A stretch of DNA of 64,000 bases from Gari tellinella (taxonomy: Eukaryota > Mollusca > Bivalvia > Cardiida > Psammobiidae). Within the stretch, counting starts at the first letter, position 1, and the number at the start of each line of letters is the position of its first letter. Positions 36,536 to 49,152 of this stretch are shown in pieces. The position numbers and the translations under genes were made by a program. The notes beneath the pieces are model-generated. The model saw nothing but the letters and a program-made list of their open reading frames with translations. It was not told where the DNA came from and did not search any database. The stretch is from positions 1,364,001 to 1,428,000 of the forward strand of contig OV277858.1 of assembly GCA_922989275.2 (NCBI GenBank), given 5' to 3'.

Positions 36536-36784
36536 AGTAGGTAATAAATGACTGCTACCTCTGGGCTGTGTTCTTGCTGTGGATACTGTGGGTCTGAATG
36601 GCAGTTCTGAAGTTGTGCCATTGACCTCGTGCCTGTCTGGTGAATCTTGCTGGTAGGGATTGCCCAATCGCTTTGAAACCATTTGGCTAGGGGTCTATGG
36701 TGAAATTCTTGGACAGCTTTATGTTTATGAACTAAGGGTGTACCACGGCCATGGATTATACAATACTCTACCAAATGACACGTA

Positions 36785-36947
36785 TAGTATTGTTTTAAAC
36801 ATTTGTTTTACGACTTGTGAACTGCTCGCCGGCCCTACACTGAAACAACCAAACAAATTCAAACAAACAACATGGAGAGTATTGTTTTAAACATTCGTTT
36901 TACGATTTGTGAACTACTCTCCGGCTCTACACTGAAACAAACAAACA
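36785..36947 (+). repeat. About 92-bp tandem duplication in the LINE 3' region
   Basis: TATTGTTTTAAACATTTGTT and the following GAACTGCTCGCCGG...ACACTGAAACAA recur 91-92 bp later with a few substitutions, followed by a CAAA microsatellite (about 36935-36970). Confidence 0.8.
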
Positions 36948-37044
36948 CACAAACAAACAAACAAACAAAAAAACACTCTGTTTTTAATCATGCCATTGAT
37001 CTTTTAATTATTTGACTCATTTTAAAAATGATTTTACAAACTTA

Positions 37045-37275
37045 CTATAACAATTTTATAATCTTGGTAAGAATATTGAAAGAATGTCCATGTTTCCATG
37101 CATCTCAATATTGTATAATTTTTATTGTGAATGTATATATTTGTCTTTCTTGCTGTGTAGGTACATTTATATAATTACATGTGAAGCGCTTTTGAACGCA
37201 CAACTCCAGTGTGAAAAGAGCACTATATATATCAGGTATAATAATAATAAATAATGATAATAATAATAATAAAAC
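37045..37275 (+). mobile_element. 3' tail of the CR1-group LINE
   Basis: ACATGTGAAGCGCTTTTGAA, then GTGTGAAAAGAGCACTATAT, ending in AATAATAATAAATAATGATA-type triplets. The same tail occurs truncated at 27908-28083 (minus) and 54907-55016 (plus). It ends where L1-like coding sequence resumes. Confidence 0.8.
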
Positions 37276-37350
37276 GTACTCCTAGCTTCTCAAATTGAGC
37301 TGTGGTCAATGTTAGTTTCAATTTGGCTTTAATTATTTTTTTCTTACCTA

Positions 37351-38442
37351 TCTATACTGAGCAAATATAGAAACGTCCCACCCTATTACAGGGAAATTTT
37401 CTTGAAAGTTATAAGGTTGATGGTAGTAAAACCTATACAAAAAATGAATGTTATTCATTTTTGAATCCATATCAGTTGACCTCTCATTGCTTAAAAATGT
37501 TAAGTTGATTACTGAATTCTCATAAAAAGTCCTAAGTTGTATTCAGTAAGGTTAATATCGTGCACGGTCACCGTTTGCACCAATATACGCTCAATTTCTA
37601 CGGCGTAACGTAACGTTTAATGAGAACGTCAGACATTCATTCTTGCTGTGAGGTCTGTGTCAAATATTGAATGCTGCTGAATCTTTAAAGTAATCAATTT
37701 GCGTAGTCTACAATCTGAATTGCTAAGTTAGAATCTAGATTCGTCAGTAAAAATAATTTGGTACCAGTCAGTTTGCTTCCAATTCAAATGACGTCGTGGC
37801 GACAGATAACTTAGCCCCACGGTGACGTGTCGTCTAAATTTGACCGGATTATGGGCGTCATGATCTGATTGGTTAAGTGTTGGATTGCACGCGATTACAA
37901 AGGTCTGTGGTGAATCACCGTGTTCACTAGCCGTTCCGGTGGCTCGAAAATGACGTCAGTTCTGACGGAGGAATAACGGGGTGACCAAGGCGAAAACGAC
38001 TGTGAACAGTCCCAGCCTGATGGTACCGGGTCGCAAGCCTCTTTTTGGTATTTCCTTAGCAGCCGAACCAGCGGGCGACGTCAATGGCCGTCGTTGCCTG
38101 ATTTCTTTCAAATTCAGACGAGCGTGGCATGATGCAAGGCTTGAATTCATATGGGGTTTTATAATTTTTTTATTAGCATGTGTCGTGTGTATTGTACGAC
38201 GGTGACATAATTTCTTTATTGAAACGTGTGTACCGTGCACGTGCAACACGTGCACATCATGATTCCGTTACGTTAACGGTTTTTATCTGTGTAATTTTGT
38301 GAAACTTTACACATGTGTAACTCCAACTAACCAGTATCCCACATTGAACCCACAAGTACATTCACTTGATGTATAACTTATATAACGTCAGAGATATGTG
38401 CGTTCAAAATGTGGGCCGTTTCTATTTTTGCTGAGTATATAT
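37351..38442. mobile_element. TA-type (mariner-like) MITE inserted in the L1-like RT
   Basis: The ends TATACTGAGCAAATATAGAA (37351 on) and its near-complement ending at 38442 are inverted, with adjoining ACGTCCCAC/GGGCCGT. On one side the L1 frame reads YEKTKVI and on the other WIGKKK, which join in the family as VIWIG-KK, so the insertion point is precise. An internal ORF (GTG start, 37981-38205) with a hydrophobic C-terminus has no recognisable domain. Confidence 0.75.
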
Positions 38443-41400
38443 TACTTTTGTTTTTTCATAATTAACGTTTAGACCGGACATTTCTGAGAATCTTGAAAGA
38501 GTATCGAGCGTTATTCCCTTGAACCATCCAAACGTGTACTTGTGTCGTCAGCACACTGAGACAATTCATATTCAGTTTGATTTAATGTCATACACATAAT
38601 GTTTGGTCTTTATCGTATTTTAATTGATAAGATTTCGGCACACAGAATAAATATGTAACAAGATAAAGGATTACCTTGTCTGCAGCCACTCTCAATCTTA
38701 AAAAAAGTAATTTCTTACAAAATACCAAGAAAAGAATCGTCATTTGTTTCAAAATCGATCAAAAGTAAAATACCTGGTATATCCTTTTCTTCTGTATAAT
38801 GAATCAACTCATAAATTAACCTAGTATTTTCTCCTAATAGCGTCCTTTAAGAAACCCTGTTTGAATTGGATGAATAAATTTAGGAAGGAAATATTTTAAT
38901 CCATTCGCTATGTACCCAGTTCATATCTTATAAATTGTATTTAAAAGAGTAATAGGGCGCCAATGTTTAAAATACTGTTGAGGTTTATCTCCGTTTGGAA
39001 TGCATGTAATTATATATTGGGTTTGTGTATCAGACAATTTATCATTGCGGTAGGATTCGTTTAGTGCTCTAACAAAAACAATTCCAATTTGCCCCCCCCC
39101 CCCCCCCCCCCCCAAAAAAATACTTTAGAAAAGTCAGCGCTAAAGCCAGATGTACCTGGACTTTTATTATTTGTCATCTTTTTTTTAAATTGATTTTTCT
39201 TTGTCAAGTGTTGATTCTCCTTCAATATATTCGGATTTCTCTTTACTTAGTTTAGGAATGTTATCCTTTAAAAAAAATGATTATATTCATTTTCTTATAT
39301 TTTGTATTTACATCTTTAGATTTATATAAATATTCATCAAATGCATTTATCTCTTCTAAAAGCATAGTTTATTTTGGTACTTCCGATCCGTTAAACCTTC
39401 ATAACCTTTCTTAATGTATTTGTCTGTTTATTTATTTTTCTAAAGCACAAACATATTTAGTAGGTTTTTCTGCATTCAATTTATCTTAATTTATTTGCTG
39501 TAGTTCATATTAAAAGAGACAAGTTCTCCCAATACTTGGTCTGTTAAAGTTTCTTCTATTTTATGTATAGTTTATTTTAGTATTCGTCTCTCTTTTAAAT
39601 TGTATATTCCTTATTAAAGTCTGAACTATACTGAAACAGGTTTTTTAAATCATTAAACTGATATCATATAACGATCTGAGCAGAAACTATGATATATGGC
39701 TGAATCTGAAAAATACGTTCTCATGGAGGGAAATATAACAAAGAGGTCAAGTCGAGCTTGTTGAATTGGGTTATGCTTTCGCCAAGTGTAAAGTTGTTTT
39801 TTATGGATATAGCTCTCTAAAAGGATCGGTTAACTGTCTGTCTAAATTATATTGTAAAACCGTGTTTCTAGCATTTTTATTGTTTATCTGTTTATAATTA
39901 TAATAATCCATATCTGGATCAAAAACTAGATTAAATTCGTCGCATATTGCATATGACATGTTTCCAATGCCATCTATTGTGTCGACTATATTTACGTAAA
40001 ATTACGGATGGCCTTGTTTAGGGCCGTAGCTTGACGCAAGCGGGAAGCGATAATCCTTAACAGTTACATCAAGTAAAACAAAACTTCCATCTGTCATGTA
40101 TTACTTTATGTATTTCAAAATAAATGTTATTAAATAATATAACAACACCCCTACTTTGAAAAGCGTTACAGCTTAAAAATATTTCAGATCCCTATTCTGA
40201 TTAAATAGTTTTATACGAGGGTTGTTCGGAAAATTCGAAGAATTTTGTTATACAATTACGTATAGTTGTAGTTGGATGCAAAAAAATAGATCAACATTAA
40301 TTTCCAGATCTGTGCTACATATTCTGTGAAAATCGGCAACATACGCTTAAACATATTTTTATGCATCTTACAAATACATACATAACGCATACAAGAAGCA
40401 CGTCAGCGTCGACGTGACGTCAAACGTTATCTACGTCGAGCGAACGTCACACTTTCTCAACATAATCACCCGCAATATCCACCAACTTTTTATGCCTTCT
40501 AACTCATTCTGCAAACAAGTTTTCACTGAATGTAGATACAACTTTCTTGGTCTGTTTGGTAAATTCAGCTGCTCAAACAAATATAAGTCCATGTAAGCTC
40601 GCCTTTAACTCTGTGAGCACTCTGAAACCCATGGATCCCAAATCGGGCCGTTAGGCGGGGGTTCTTACATCTAAAACCATAGCAAGATGATTTCTAACTG
40701 CTTGAAGCTGCTCTACGGTCCGGTATAATATCCTGATGTAGCATTACGCGCTCAAGATCCATGTGTAGTCGCTTCTCTCGTATCTCAACTTATGTCAAAA
40801 TAATAGTCACCTTCGGCATCGTTGCGGCTGAGCAACATCTGAGAGCATCGTACTCGGTTCTTCATTTCCTTGTCCGTGAACAACCTCGGCATCCAGTGTG
40901 CTCTAACGTTAGTCATACCAAGTTTCTCTGTTAATGGTTCATGTACGGTAGAGCACGAAACACCAATTTTATCAGGCATATATACTTTACAACATTTCTA
41001 ATCTGTCACTTTTTAAAACTATATAATACTATGTCTTTAGATACTAATGTTATGATATTTTACACACAAAATTAAAAGGTAATTATTTCTTCATACATGT
41101 ATTTATTTTTCTGAATGAAATATAAGGTAACCGATTAAAGCGAAGCATTTATGGTAAGGGGGGGGGTCATTTTCAAGTAAAGTTCACTTGTTTTTTACCT
41201 GTATGTACGTTGAATCGAGTTTCGGGTGACCAAAACAACGCTTCCATATCCGGCGGATCTAATTGCTACATTATTTTTAAAGACTGGTTAAAATAATTTG
41301 AGTTATTGTCTACTGAAAGACATATGCATGTTCGTGAAAGAGCAGACAGTCTATAGTCTAATTCGCGAGGGTACAAAACACCGCTTCCGGTTTACGCACA

Positions 41401-41689
41401 TTTCACACACTATCAAACATCTACTCCTCATAACAAAATCACAGTCCGATCGAGACACCGTCTACGAGTTTCTATTCATTCACGGGCCGGTCTAAAACAC
41501 GGTTTGCGAATTGGAAAGAATACGACTTCGTTTTTAAAAGGAATTCAGAATTAAATGTTATTTCTATTTAAAATAAAAAAAAGTCTCAGTGTAAATAAAA
41601 CAAACGAGTTTCACGGTCATGCTGAATGCTAACAAACTACCGTGTACATAAACGGTCAAATTTTAGGGCCTATACGAATAAACGGGTAA

Positions 41690-41775
41690 AAAAACTTTTC
41701 CAGTCGTTTCGGCCCTCAGTTGTTTCGACCCGGAGGTCGATTCGGCCCTTTGCCGTTTCGGCAACTTTTAAATTT
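41690..41775 (-). repeat. Short CCGAAACG-type repeat cluster
   Basis: On the minus strand four spaced copies of GCCGAAACG/GTCGAAACA-like words occur within about 80 bp. The function is unknown; probably subterminal repeats of a small element. Confidence 0.5.
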
Positions 41776-42370
41776 CCCATATTGGTATGGTAAAGTAAAG
41801 AAGAAAAAAAGTGTCATATACCTCTGGTAATTTATAACCCCCAATGAATAATTGGTAAAACAGAAAGTGACAAATGCCCTTGAGGTGTTTTGTCACTGCA
41901 ATGTATTAATTTGGCTTTCAAGTAAAATCATACAGCAGGTTATAATAGTACTCCTTGCTGTTGTTGTGATGAAAATTTTCAGAGAAACCAGCTTTTTCTA
42001 GCTTATTCAAATGCATCATCACCATAGCATCATGACATCATATTGATGTCATCATGACGTCGTCGTCATAACAAGGTTTGTCCAATGTCATATTTAGGAC
42101 TTATTTCTAAATTTAGAATTGATCACATGAAAAAAGAGTAATGGCCAGTAAGAATGAGTTATCTCCCTTCCGATTCACCTGAAATAATATAGAATGCCTT
42201 ATCTCCCTATTCACCTTATTTTACCTCTGAACGACCTCTAAATGACCTTGATATTTGTCAGACACGACCAAAGTTGTACTGACCACAAGATCTTCTTCAG
42301 TTGAGTACACATTCCAAATATAAAGTCTCTATCCCATGTTGTTCAAAAGTTATGGCCAATGTTAAAGTTG

Positions 42371-42455
42371 TGTACAGACAAACAGACAGACAGATAGACA
42401 GACAGACCAAAAACAATATTATATGCCCCCGACTAAGTTGTGCGGGGGCATAATT
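42371..42455 (+). repeat. ACAG microsatellite with ATGCCCCC hairpin tail
   Basis: CAGACAGACAGATAGACAGA is followed by CCAAAAACAATATTATATGC, and then ATGCCCCCGAC...GTGCGGGGGCAT forms a small hairpin. The reverse orientation of a related sequence starts near 61310. Confidence 0.7.
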
Positions 42456-42524
42456 AGCACCCAACTTACCCACCATACAGTACTGTCCAGTAGTCTAGCA
42501 TTTATGTGGTCAAACCAATTTGTT

Positions 42525-42960
42525 TAAGATGGAGAAAAGTTGACTGAAAATTCAGGAAAGGGTTCTTAGATTTATTTATGACGATCAAACAAGCACCTAC
42601 CAGGGTCTGACCATTCTAGACTCCCCTCCGTTAGAATCAGATGTATGAAAACTATGGCCATAGAGGTGTTTAAGGTAATTAATAAAGGGTGCCCTCTTTA
42701 TTTTCATGATTTGGTAAATATAAAAAATAACTCATTTTCTTTTCGGCATACAATAGAAGTGAAATCCTGCTGGTAAGAACTTGCAACCTGGTACGGTTTG
42801 CAATGAATCCTTTAAGTATGCAAGATGTATACTGTTGAATGATTTGCCTGATAAGACTTAAGAGGAGACAGAACTGTCCCTCAACCAGTTCAAGTCTTTT
42901 GTGATAGTTGTGTCTGGTTGGAATGTACCTGAATGTAAGTGTAGCTCATGCAGTCCAATA
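42525..42960 (+). pseudogene. LINE ORF2 C-terminal fragment
   Basis: With frame changes: KIQERVLRFIYDDQTSTYQG, then CMKTMAIEVFKVINKGC, then SFKYARCILLNDLPD and LNQFKSF. These match the region after the RT palm in CR1/RTE-like animal elements. No RT palm is present, so it is 5'-truncated and eroded. Confidence 0.65.
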
Positions 42961-43890
42961 TAGGAATTACTTAGTCAATCCTGCTTGCTGGTTTGCTTTT
43001 TCACTTAATATGTTCTAACTATAACATAGCAAGGTTGAAAAACTTAATCTCTTTGTGACACACCTCTTATGGTCTATCGCTATCGACTCATGTTTTAATC
43101 TAACTGTGTAATATATTAACTCAGACATATTGCTGATTGTCAGATAGAATGAATTTTGGCCAGGTGCCAAGTGACACAACTTTTGACCAATACTCATACT
43201 GGTCTAAAATTTATCAAAACCAGCCAATGTGCAAGAGATAGGACACTGGGGGTATTTTGGGTATGTTCGTAGAATTTGACTAGCCATATCTTGTGACATG
43301 AACCAGGCAATTTTTCATGACATTAACCTGGCAATTATATTCAAAAGAAAAATTACTAAACCAATAGAATCTATATAATTAATAATTATTCCTTTTGCTT
43401 ATGATGGTGCTACTACTATAACTGCTTTTACTAATGGTGATCATGACTATACTTGTGGCAGCACTAGAATTCCAGTGTAGTAGTAGTGGTACGTATTGCT
43501 CAGCTAGTCAGAGAAGTAGTAGTATTGAAAGTAGCTATTCAAATTATTAAGAGAATTGATAATAATTGTGTTAATGGCTTCTACTAACTAGCAGTAGCGG
43601 TCACGCAGCAGTGATAAATAAGTTTAGATCAACATGATCACACTTAATTTGGTATTTTTTGAGAAATTCAACCATATTGTGTCATCAATTCGAAGAATTA
43701 CCCTGAGATTAAAACATGCTGTATATATGTGCTATTATTCAAACCCTCTATTTAACACAACTGCAAATGATATGCGTCTATACAAACTGGGCCGTTTTGA
43801 ACCGGGCTGTTATGGACATAGGCCATTAAATTTGGAATAATGGATGTGGGCGATTTTGACCCTCATTCAGTAGGAATAGGGTTTGGGTAA

Positions 43891-44855
43891 GTGTCATTCT
43901 GTTCAAAGGTTAGAGGAACAATTAATGGAATGATTCTTGTGCGAACATATTCTTCACAAGTCCCTGTTACGTCCGGAGTGCCCCAGGGTTCTGTCCTTGG
44001 TCCGATCCTCTTTCTGATATACATTAATGATCTGCCAGAAAGTATAACATCTCAGGTAAGACTCTTTGCAGACGATACTGCAGTCTACCTGACCATATCC
44101 AGCGAAGAGGACGGAGCTGCTCTCCAGGCTGACCTTGACAGACTCCAGGACTGGGAACACCGATGGGACATGCGGTTCAACCCTAGCAAGTGCAATGTTT
44201 TGCATATCGCTAGGTCCACGGGCCCCATCAATACCCAGTACATCCTGCATGGTCAAGTCCTGGAGGCAGGGAAAGAAGGTAAGTATCTTGGTGTGACACT
44301 TAGCTCAGATCTTAGCTGGAATAGTCACATCAAGAACATCAGCCAGCAAGCCAACAGAACCCTGGGCTTCCTACGACGTAATATAAAGACGGCACACCCA
44401 GGCATTTGTGAGACCCCAAGTCGAGTATGCCTCATCTGTCTGGTCGCCGTACACCCAACAGAACATCAAACAGGTGGAAAAGGTCCAGCGTAGAGCAGTG
44501 AGGTGGACTAGCAACAACTACTCGACTTATGACAGCGTTACAAGAATGCAGGAGAAGCTAGGCTGGCGGACCCTTGAAGACAGACGGACCGACTGACGAC
44601 TAGTCACTATGTACAAAATAGTCCACGGCCTAGTTGCCCTCCCCGCACAATCATACCTGCAGCACCCTACCCGAATGACTCGCAATATGCATCCTCTCTC
44701 TTTTCGCCAGATTTTTACCTCAGCTAACTACTACAAATTTTCTTTTTTTTCCGGCGACCATCATACTGTGGAATAAGTTACCTGTGCACATTGTCCTATT
44801 GCCTGATCTTGACCAGTTCAAGCAGGCAGTAGGCAATGTGCAGCATTTTTATTAA
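43891..44855 (+). pseudogene. Non-LTR retrotransposon RT fragment (jockey/CR1-like)
   Basis: An open stretch of 200 codons carries [20 protein letters not shown] (RT motif), [12 protein letters not shown] (catalytic FADD), [32 protein letters not shown] and [13 protein letters not shown] frameshift near 44400 leads into [18 protein letters not shown] and [12 protein letters not shown], then a stop at 44594, and the C-terminus (LWNKLPVHI...HFY) ends at 44855. The 5' RT motifs and endonuclease are missing. It is the least eroded RT in the window, so one of the later arrivals inside the mariner. Confidence 0.85.
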
Positions 44856-46080
44856 TTAAGCAGCAGTGTTTTTATCCTCTTTTAACTGTACATTCTATTC
44901 TTGCTAAAAAATAACAAGACTTTTAAACTATATTACAACATTTTCTTCTGTCTTACTTTTTTTTTCTTAACTAATTCGCACAGACGCACAGCTGCACGTA
45001 ATACTCATATGAGGGTGTTGCAGTATGAACAGATAGATTTTTGCTCCAAAATGTACAGCTGCACTTGCTTATTTCATAATCTTAAGTAGATATATAAAAC
45101 ATGTATTTACGCATAATCGTATATATTTGGTATACTATTTTGTTACAATCTTCATTCTTTGCTTTCTGAAGATGGTTTAGCAGTGCTCGCTTATAGGCTT
45201 TGCCTATTCCATATTAAATTGTGTTGAGTATATCTTACTGTTGGTCTTCTGTCCGCATTTTCAATATCGTGTGACTTGTCCTAAATGGAAGCAGCTAAGA
45301 TTGATGGTCGATTGCTCCTAGGAGCGTCCTGTATCTATTATCTTCAATTCCTAACTAGTGAGTGTCATTTATACAGGAATGCGATACTGAATTTCTTGTC
45401 ATATATTACCGTTGATTTAATCGTTGTAAGAGTTTTTGTCGGCGATTAAGTTAGAGTAACATATTTTTTTTAAAAGTCAACGTCACTGATCGACGTTATT
45501 TCTTTTCAGTTCGCATTCCCGCTCTATGTAGACTAAATACTGTAAATTTTGTTCAAACGCTGACAATGTTTTGAAATCATGAGTTACTGACGTTATGACG
45601 TCATGTTACAATCAGACGTTTTCGTGCTTTTCTAGCGTCAACAGAATTAAGAGAAATCACGTGTGTTTCATTAGAATTATGTTTAAAAAATTACAACTTT
45701 CGAGCTGCTCCGGGTCCCCGTTTCTGCGTTGCTACGGTAACCTGTATATTCGGTAAAAACTCTTAGAAAATTGTTTTAAAACAAGGTGAGGTACTTACAT
45801 ACCAAATTTCAAGTTGATCAAATGAAGCTAACCGGAGATATAACAAAATTCTACGAACTTTCCGAACAACTCTCGTTCATGCTGGTGGTGAAATGCGTAT
45901 CTTGCAAGCAGTATAAAAATTATGTCATTTTGCAAATCTCTTCGATGTTGAAAAACTGATATGTTTTCCTTTTTACCGTGTAAACCTCTGCAGTTTACCG
46001 ATATTATATTAACTGTCTTTATATCGCCAACAAAGTCTTTGGAGAGATATTCCTTTATACGGAACAAAATACAATATATA

Positions 46081-47200
46081 TTTGGATGCCTGGCTAGAAT
46101 ATTACAAACAAAAAACGGAGATTTTGTTTTTTGACAGAACAATACCAGATATTACATTTAAAAATGAAAACACTATTACAAAATCAACACATTTGATTGT
46201 CTTTCTTATAACGAAATACATACTGCACACGCGCTTAAGTGTATGTTTTAGAAGAAAAATAAATTGTGTCCCCTGTGACTGTACATATGATATATTATTA
46301 TTTTATTTATATTCAACATCTGAAATCTCAGGTAGAAACTATGGTAATTATTTTATACAAGTTTTATCTTTCGTCAACAAACCAAAAGACAAACAATGCG
46401 GATGATTACTTGAAAAAGCTGCCTTATGGGTTTATTTGCTGTATATTCTACCTGTCTCAGTCTGTCTGTTTAACCTACATCATGGAATCAGCAACATTCT
46501 TATGATATGGTGCAATCACAGTGGAGAGGACTCTATTTACCTCCTTTCAAACGCAAAGCAATAAAATATTATATTTAAGATTGGTTCCTTACTGAGTGGC
46601 AAAACAAATTAAATCCTGACCAGACACCGATGTCTGATGATGCTTAAAACTGTTTATGGGATAAACTTGCTTTAGCACAAACGCGTGTATTGGACAATCT
46701 GCAAGTTTGTATTTATCATCATTAAAGGGAGGTAATAAGTATTTCTTAATATTATATTATTCTCAGTACTATTGTCTAATTGAACATCTTACTTCATACC
46801 AATTTATACAATGGATTGTACTGTGAAAAGCCAGAACACTATAAATTGTGATATAATGACATTATCGGTATATAAATACGAAAGACTCAAGCAGAGAACG
46901 CAACACAAACAAGTCATACCATTACAAACACACAAATACAGACACACACACGCGCAATACCATTCCTTCATCTACACACTAAATAGAAAATAACACGCAA
47001 GACAAACATAAAGCAAAGTGAACATAGGAGCCCGCCTTGGTACGATCAGTAGCAATCAATAATAAATTATAAAGAGGATAATTGTTTTTTTTCAGTATAA
47101 TATAGAAATTTAATCCATTGAGTGAACATCAGACGTTATATTTTCACGAGTGGCGATATTATACTGAACAAATACAATTATTTTATTTATTTATGCTTTT
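46081..47200. other. Intronic sequence without a recognised element
   Basis: ORFs on both strands (for example 46082-46405 +) have no domain I recognise. If the L1-like element had an ORF1, it should lie just beyond 46080, but nothing convincing was seen. Confidence 0.4.
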
Positions 47201-47289
47201 AAGCCACTTTTTAAACGAAATTGTTTATACATGATTTACCCCGTGTTGAGCCCCAAGTTTATATCGAACACATTTTCGAAACAGTTTCC

Positions 47290-47452
47290 CGTACGATGAC
47301 GTCATTGATTTATCGATTTGACGTCATCCGAATTACGTCGTTGCTCCCGATTTTTGATTCGTGTTCTTCAGTTGAGTGGTTCGCGACAAATCGAACTGCC
47401 GGAATTTAACGATAAGACACGATTGACTACGACTCGTGGGGAGCCCTACAGG
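47290..47452 (+). promoter_or_regulatory. Candidate promoter with paired CRE palindromes and a splice donor
   Basis: Perfect TGACGTCA sites at 47297-47304 and 47319-47326 lie 22 bp apart, in a short CpG-rich patch within AT-rich DNA. A strong donor, CCTACAG|GTAAAA, follows at 47451/47452. Together they could form a promoter and non-coding first exon within the large SIAE intron, 2.7 kb upstream of exon d. No TATA box or transcript evidence. Confidence 0.35.
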
Positions 47453-48974
47453 TAAAATTCGTAATAAAAGTGCGCGTGGCGATAATTCCACTGCTTAAAG
47501 CAGTGAAACTATCAAGTGATAATCCACTGCTATTTCGTGGTAATCCACCGAAAAGCATAAATAAAAATCAAGTATCACCAACCACTGGGGTTTAAACCTG
47601 GATTTAGGGGCGCCCAACCTCAATCTTATCGCCTATATTCACTTATAAAGACGAAAAATGTACATACAATATAAACCCTGTTCCACAACCTTACAACCAA
47701 AACGACCGCAAACATAGTAAGTAAATACATGTGAAACATCTCACAAAAAGTATATGACAAGAATATTATTAGTAACACGGGAAAGAATTAAATATTCAAG
47801 CCCGTGTTAAAAACAACCCACTTTGGCAACAGTAAACTTGTACTCAAGCGACTAGTCTGTAGTAACGAGTAACTGTAAGACATGGAAGGGTTCAGGGTAC
47901 GACTGAGAGGAAGAGAAAACACAACGCACGAAAATCCGACATAACTTTCCTGTTAAGGACGGCTTTAGAGATACTTTACCATGTAGTGTAAGCCCTGTTT
48001 GTCGTCGCACAACCAAAGAGGAAAGCATGTTTATCAATTGAAGATTGATCAATAACCATGCGTGAATTGCGCAGCAATATAGTTGGATGAAAATCTTTCT
48101 TTGAGGAAAGATCTAATACGTTTCACAAACAGGTTTTGAAAATGCATATGTGCAAGAATATTACGAAGTCTGTAAATTACATCACCATTGTCATTATCAC
48201 ATTTGAATCCAAGTAAATAGTTCTTCCACATTCTAGGTAGGGTAAGTCTTTCAGTTATAAAAATTAGCAGCTTGCACCAACGAAGATACATGGGAACACA
48301 CATATTGAGCAGACTGCTTTCCGCTAACTAGCTATACTTCTAATATACAGCACACACCTTTCCGCAAAATAGCTATACTTCAAATATTGAGCAGACATTT
48401 TCTCGCTTAGTAGCTAAAATTCAAGGTTACATGGACGACATGGAATATGGAACAGACGCCTTTCCCGTCCGATAACCGACTGCCGCCAAAAGCTACCTAC
48501 ATCAAATGGATAAGAAAAACTAACTACAATGTACACTAAACCTTTAAATTGCAGAAAGAAATATTCAATCCATGCTAGTTTTACGAAATACATAAAACAT
48601 TAAACTACATGTATGGGTGGGGAGGTACATACACTATTCGCTCTGTATTGTCAAAGCCACTTCTTAACTCTTCCACTACTGTGTTCGAAATGCACTTATT
48701 ACAAATATACATGTATACTGATTCACTTGTCATAAAGGTGAAAAACAGATTACCACGTAACAGCAAATCAGAGCACTGATGATGTAATAAACTTTGTTCG
48801 CTGAAGATATCAATAACTTTGTGACACCCGACTTTAAAGCCATCATTCAATAGAAATAATTGCGATATAGTCTGCGTTTTTTTCTCTTTTTTGTAAATCA
48901 CCGTTTACCAAAATTATTATTTCGCAGTTGGTTCTAGAAATGGTCTTGATATTTGAAGAGCTTAATGAAAAATG

Positions 48975-49152
48975 TCCAGTGGGTTGCTTTATCATGCTGA
49001 AGTGTTGTCTGCTGAAATACACATTCTCAATTTTAGGCTTTCAAATCTTAAAGTTAAATATGACTGGCAAAATATATTAGATCCAGATCAGACGCCGCTT
49101 ACGGCGGCGTACTATACTCGCTCTAAAATGTTTGCAAACAGTTCGCAAATGT
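48975..49152. mobile_element. MITE fragment with the GC-rich hairpin
   Basis: ATCCAGATCAGACGCCGC at 49081 is followed by TTACGGCGGCGT, a shortened form of the hairpin at 21743 and 27398. The phrase GTTGTCTGCTGAAAT upstream is what I associate with the left part of this MITE family. Confidence 0.5.

Larger units (their letters stand above)
40216..45875 (-). mobile_element. Mariner-family transposon, decayed and enlarged by insertions
   Basis: The inverted ends CGAGGGTTGTTCGGAAAATT (40216) and their near-complement ending at 45875 agree over about 36 bp. The transposase is on the minus strand at 40430-40980: HEPLTEKLGMTNVRAHWMPR, then RLFTDKEMKNRV (N-terminal half), and farther on VMLHQD, RPDLGSMGFRVLTELK-like residues in shifted frames. 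The central part with the first catalytic Asp is missing. The left flank retains TA. The element is 5.7 kb against about 1.3 kb for a normal mariner because other DNA, including LINE fragments, sits inside it. Confidence 0.8.
31568..46080 (-). mobile_element. L1/Tx1-type LINE, broken by four nested insertions
   Basis: Minus-strand pieces read in order as one ORF2. Endonuclease start: 46080-45876 (VNIISVNCRGLHGKK, LQDTHFTTSMN). Endonuclease rest and RT: 40215-38443 (LDVTVKDYRFPLASSYGP, ICDEFNLVFDP, NNKSPGTSGFSADF, IITCIPNGD, HWRPITLLN, ESGCRQGNPLS, QCADDT). Then 37350-37275 (WIGKKK), 33520-32963 (NLFYNFVWGG, EEGGLKMDSLKA) and 32472-31568 (C-terminal knuckle region to a poly-T on the + strand). 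The interruptions are a mariner element, a TA-type MITE, a CR1-group LINE and another MITE. Many stops and frameshifts are present, so it is dead. A 23-base poly-C tract sits in the RT at about 39090-39113. Confidence 0.8.

Noticed and set aside
36698..36714. GGTGAAATTCTTGGA, identical to a short 18S rRNA stretch
   Set aside because: The match is only about 15 bases. The surrounding sequence is not rRNA.
37981..38205. ORF with a hydrophobic C-terminus, possible membrane protein
   Set aside because: Starts with GTG, lies inside a MITE and is overlapped by an equally long minus ORF. No support.
43891..44493. RT ORF considered as a retrovirus or retron
   Set aside because: Motifs ([24 protein letters not shown]) are typical of non-LTR retrotransposons. 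No LTR, protease or RNA structure was seen.
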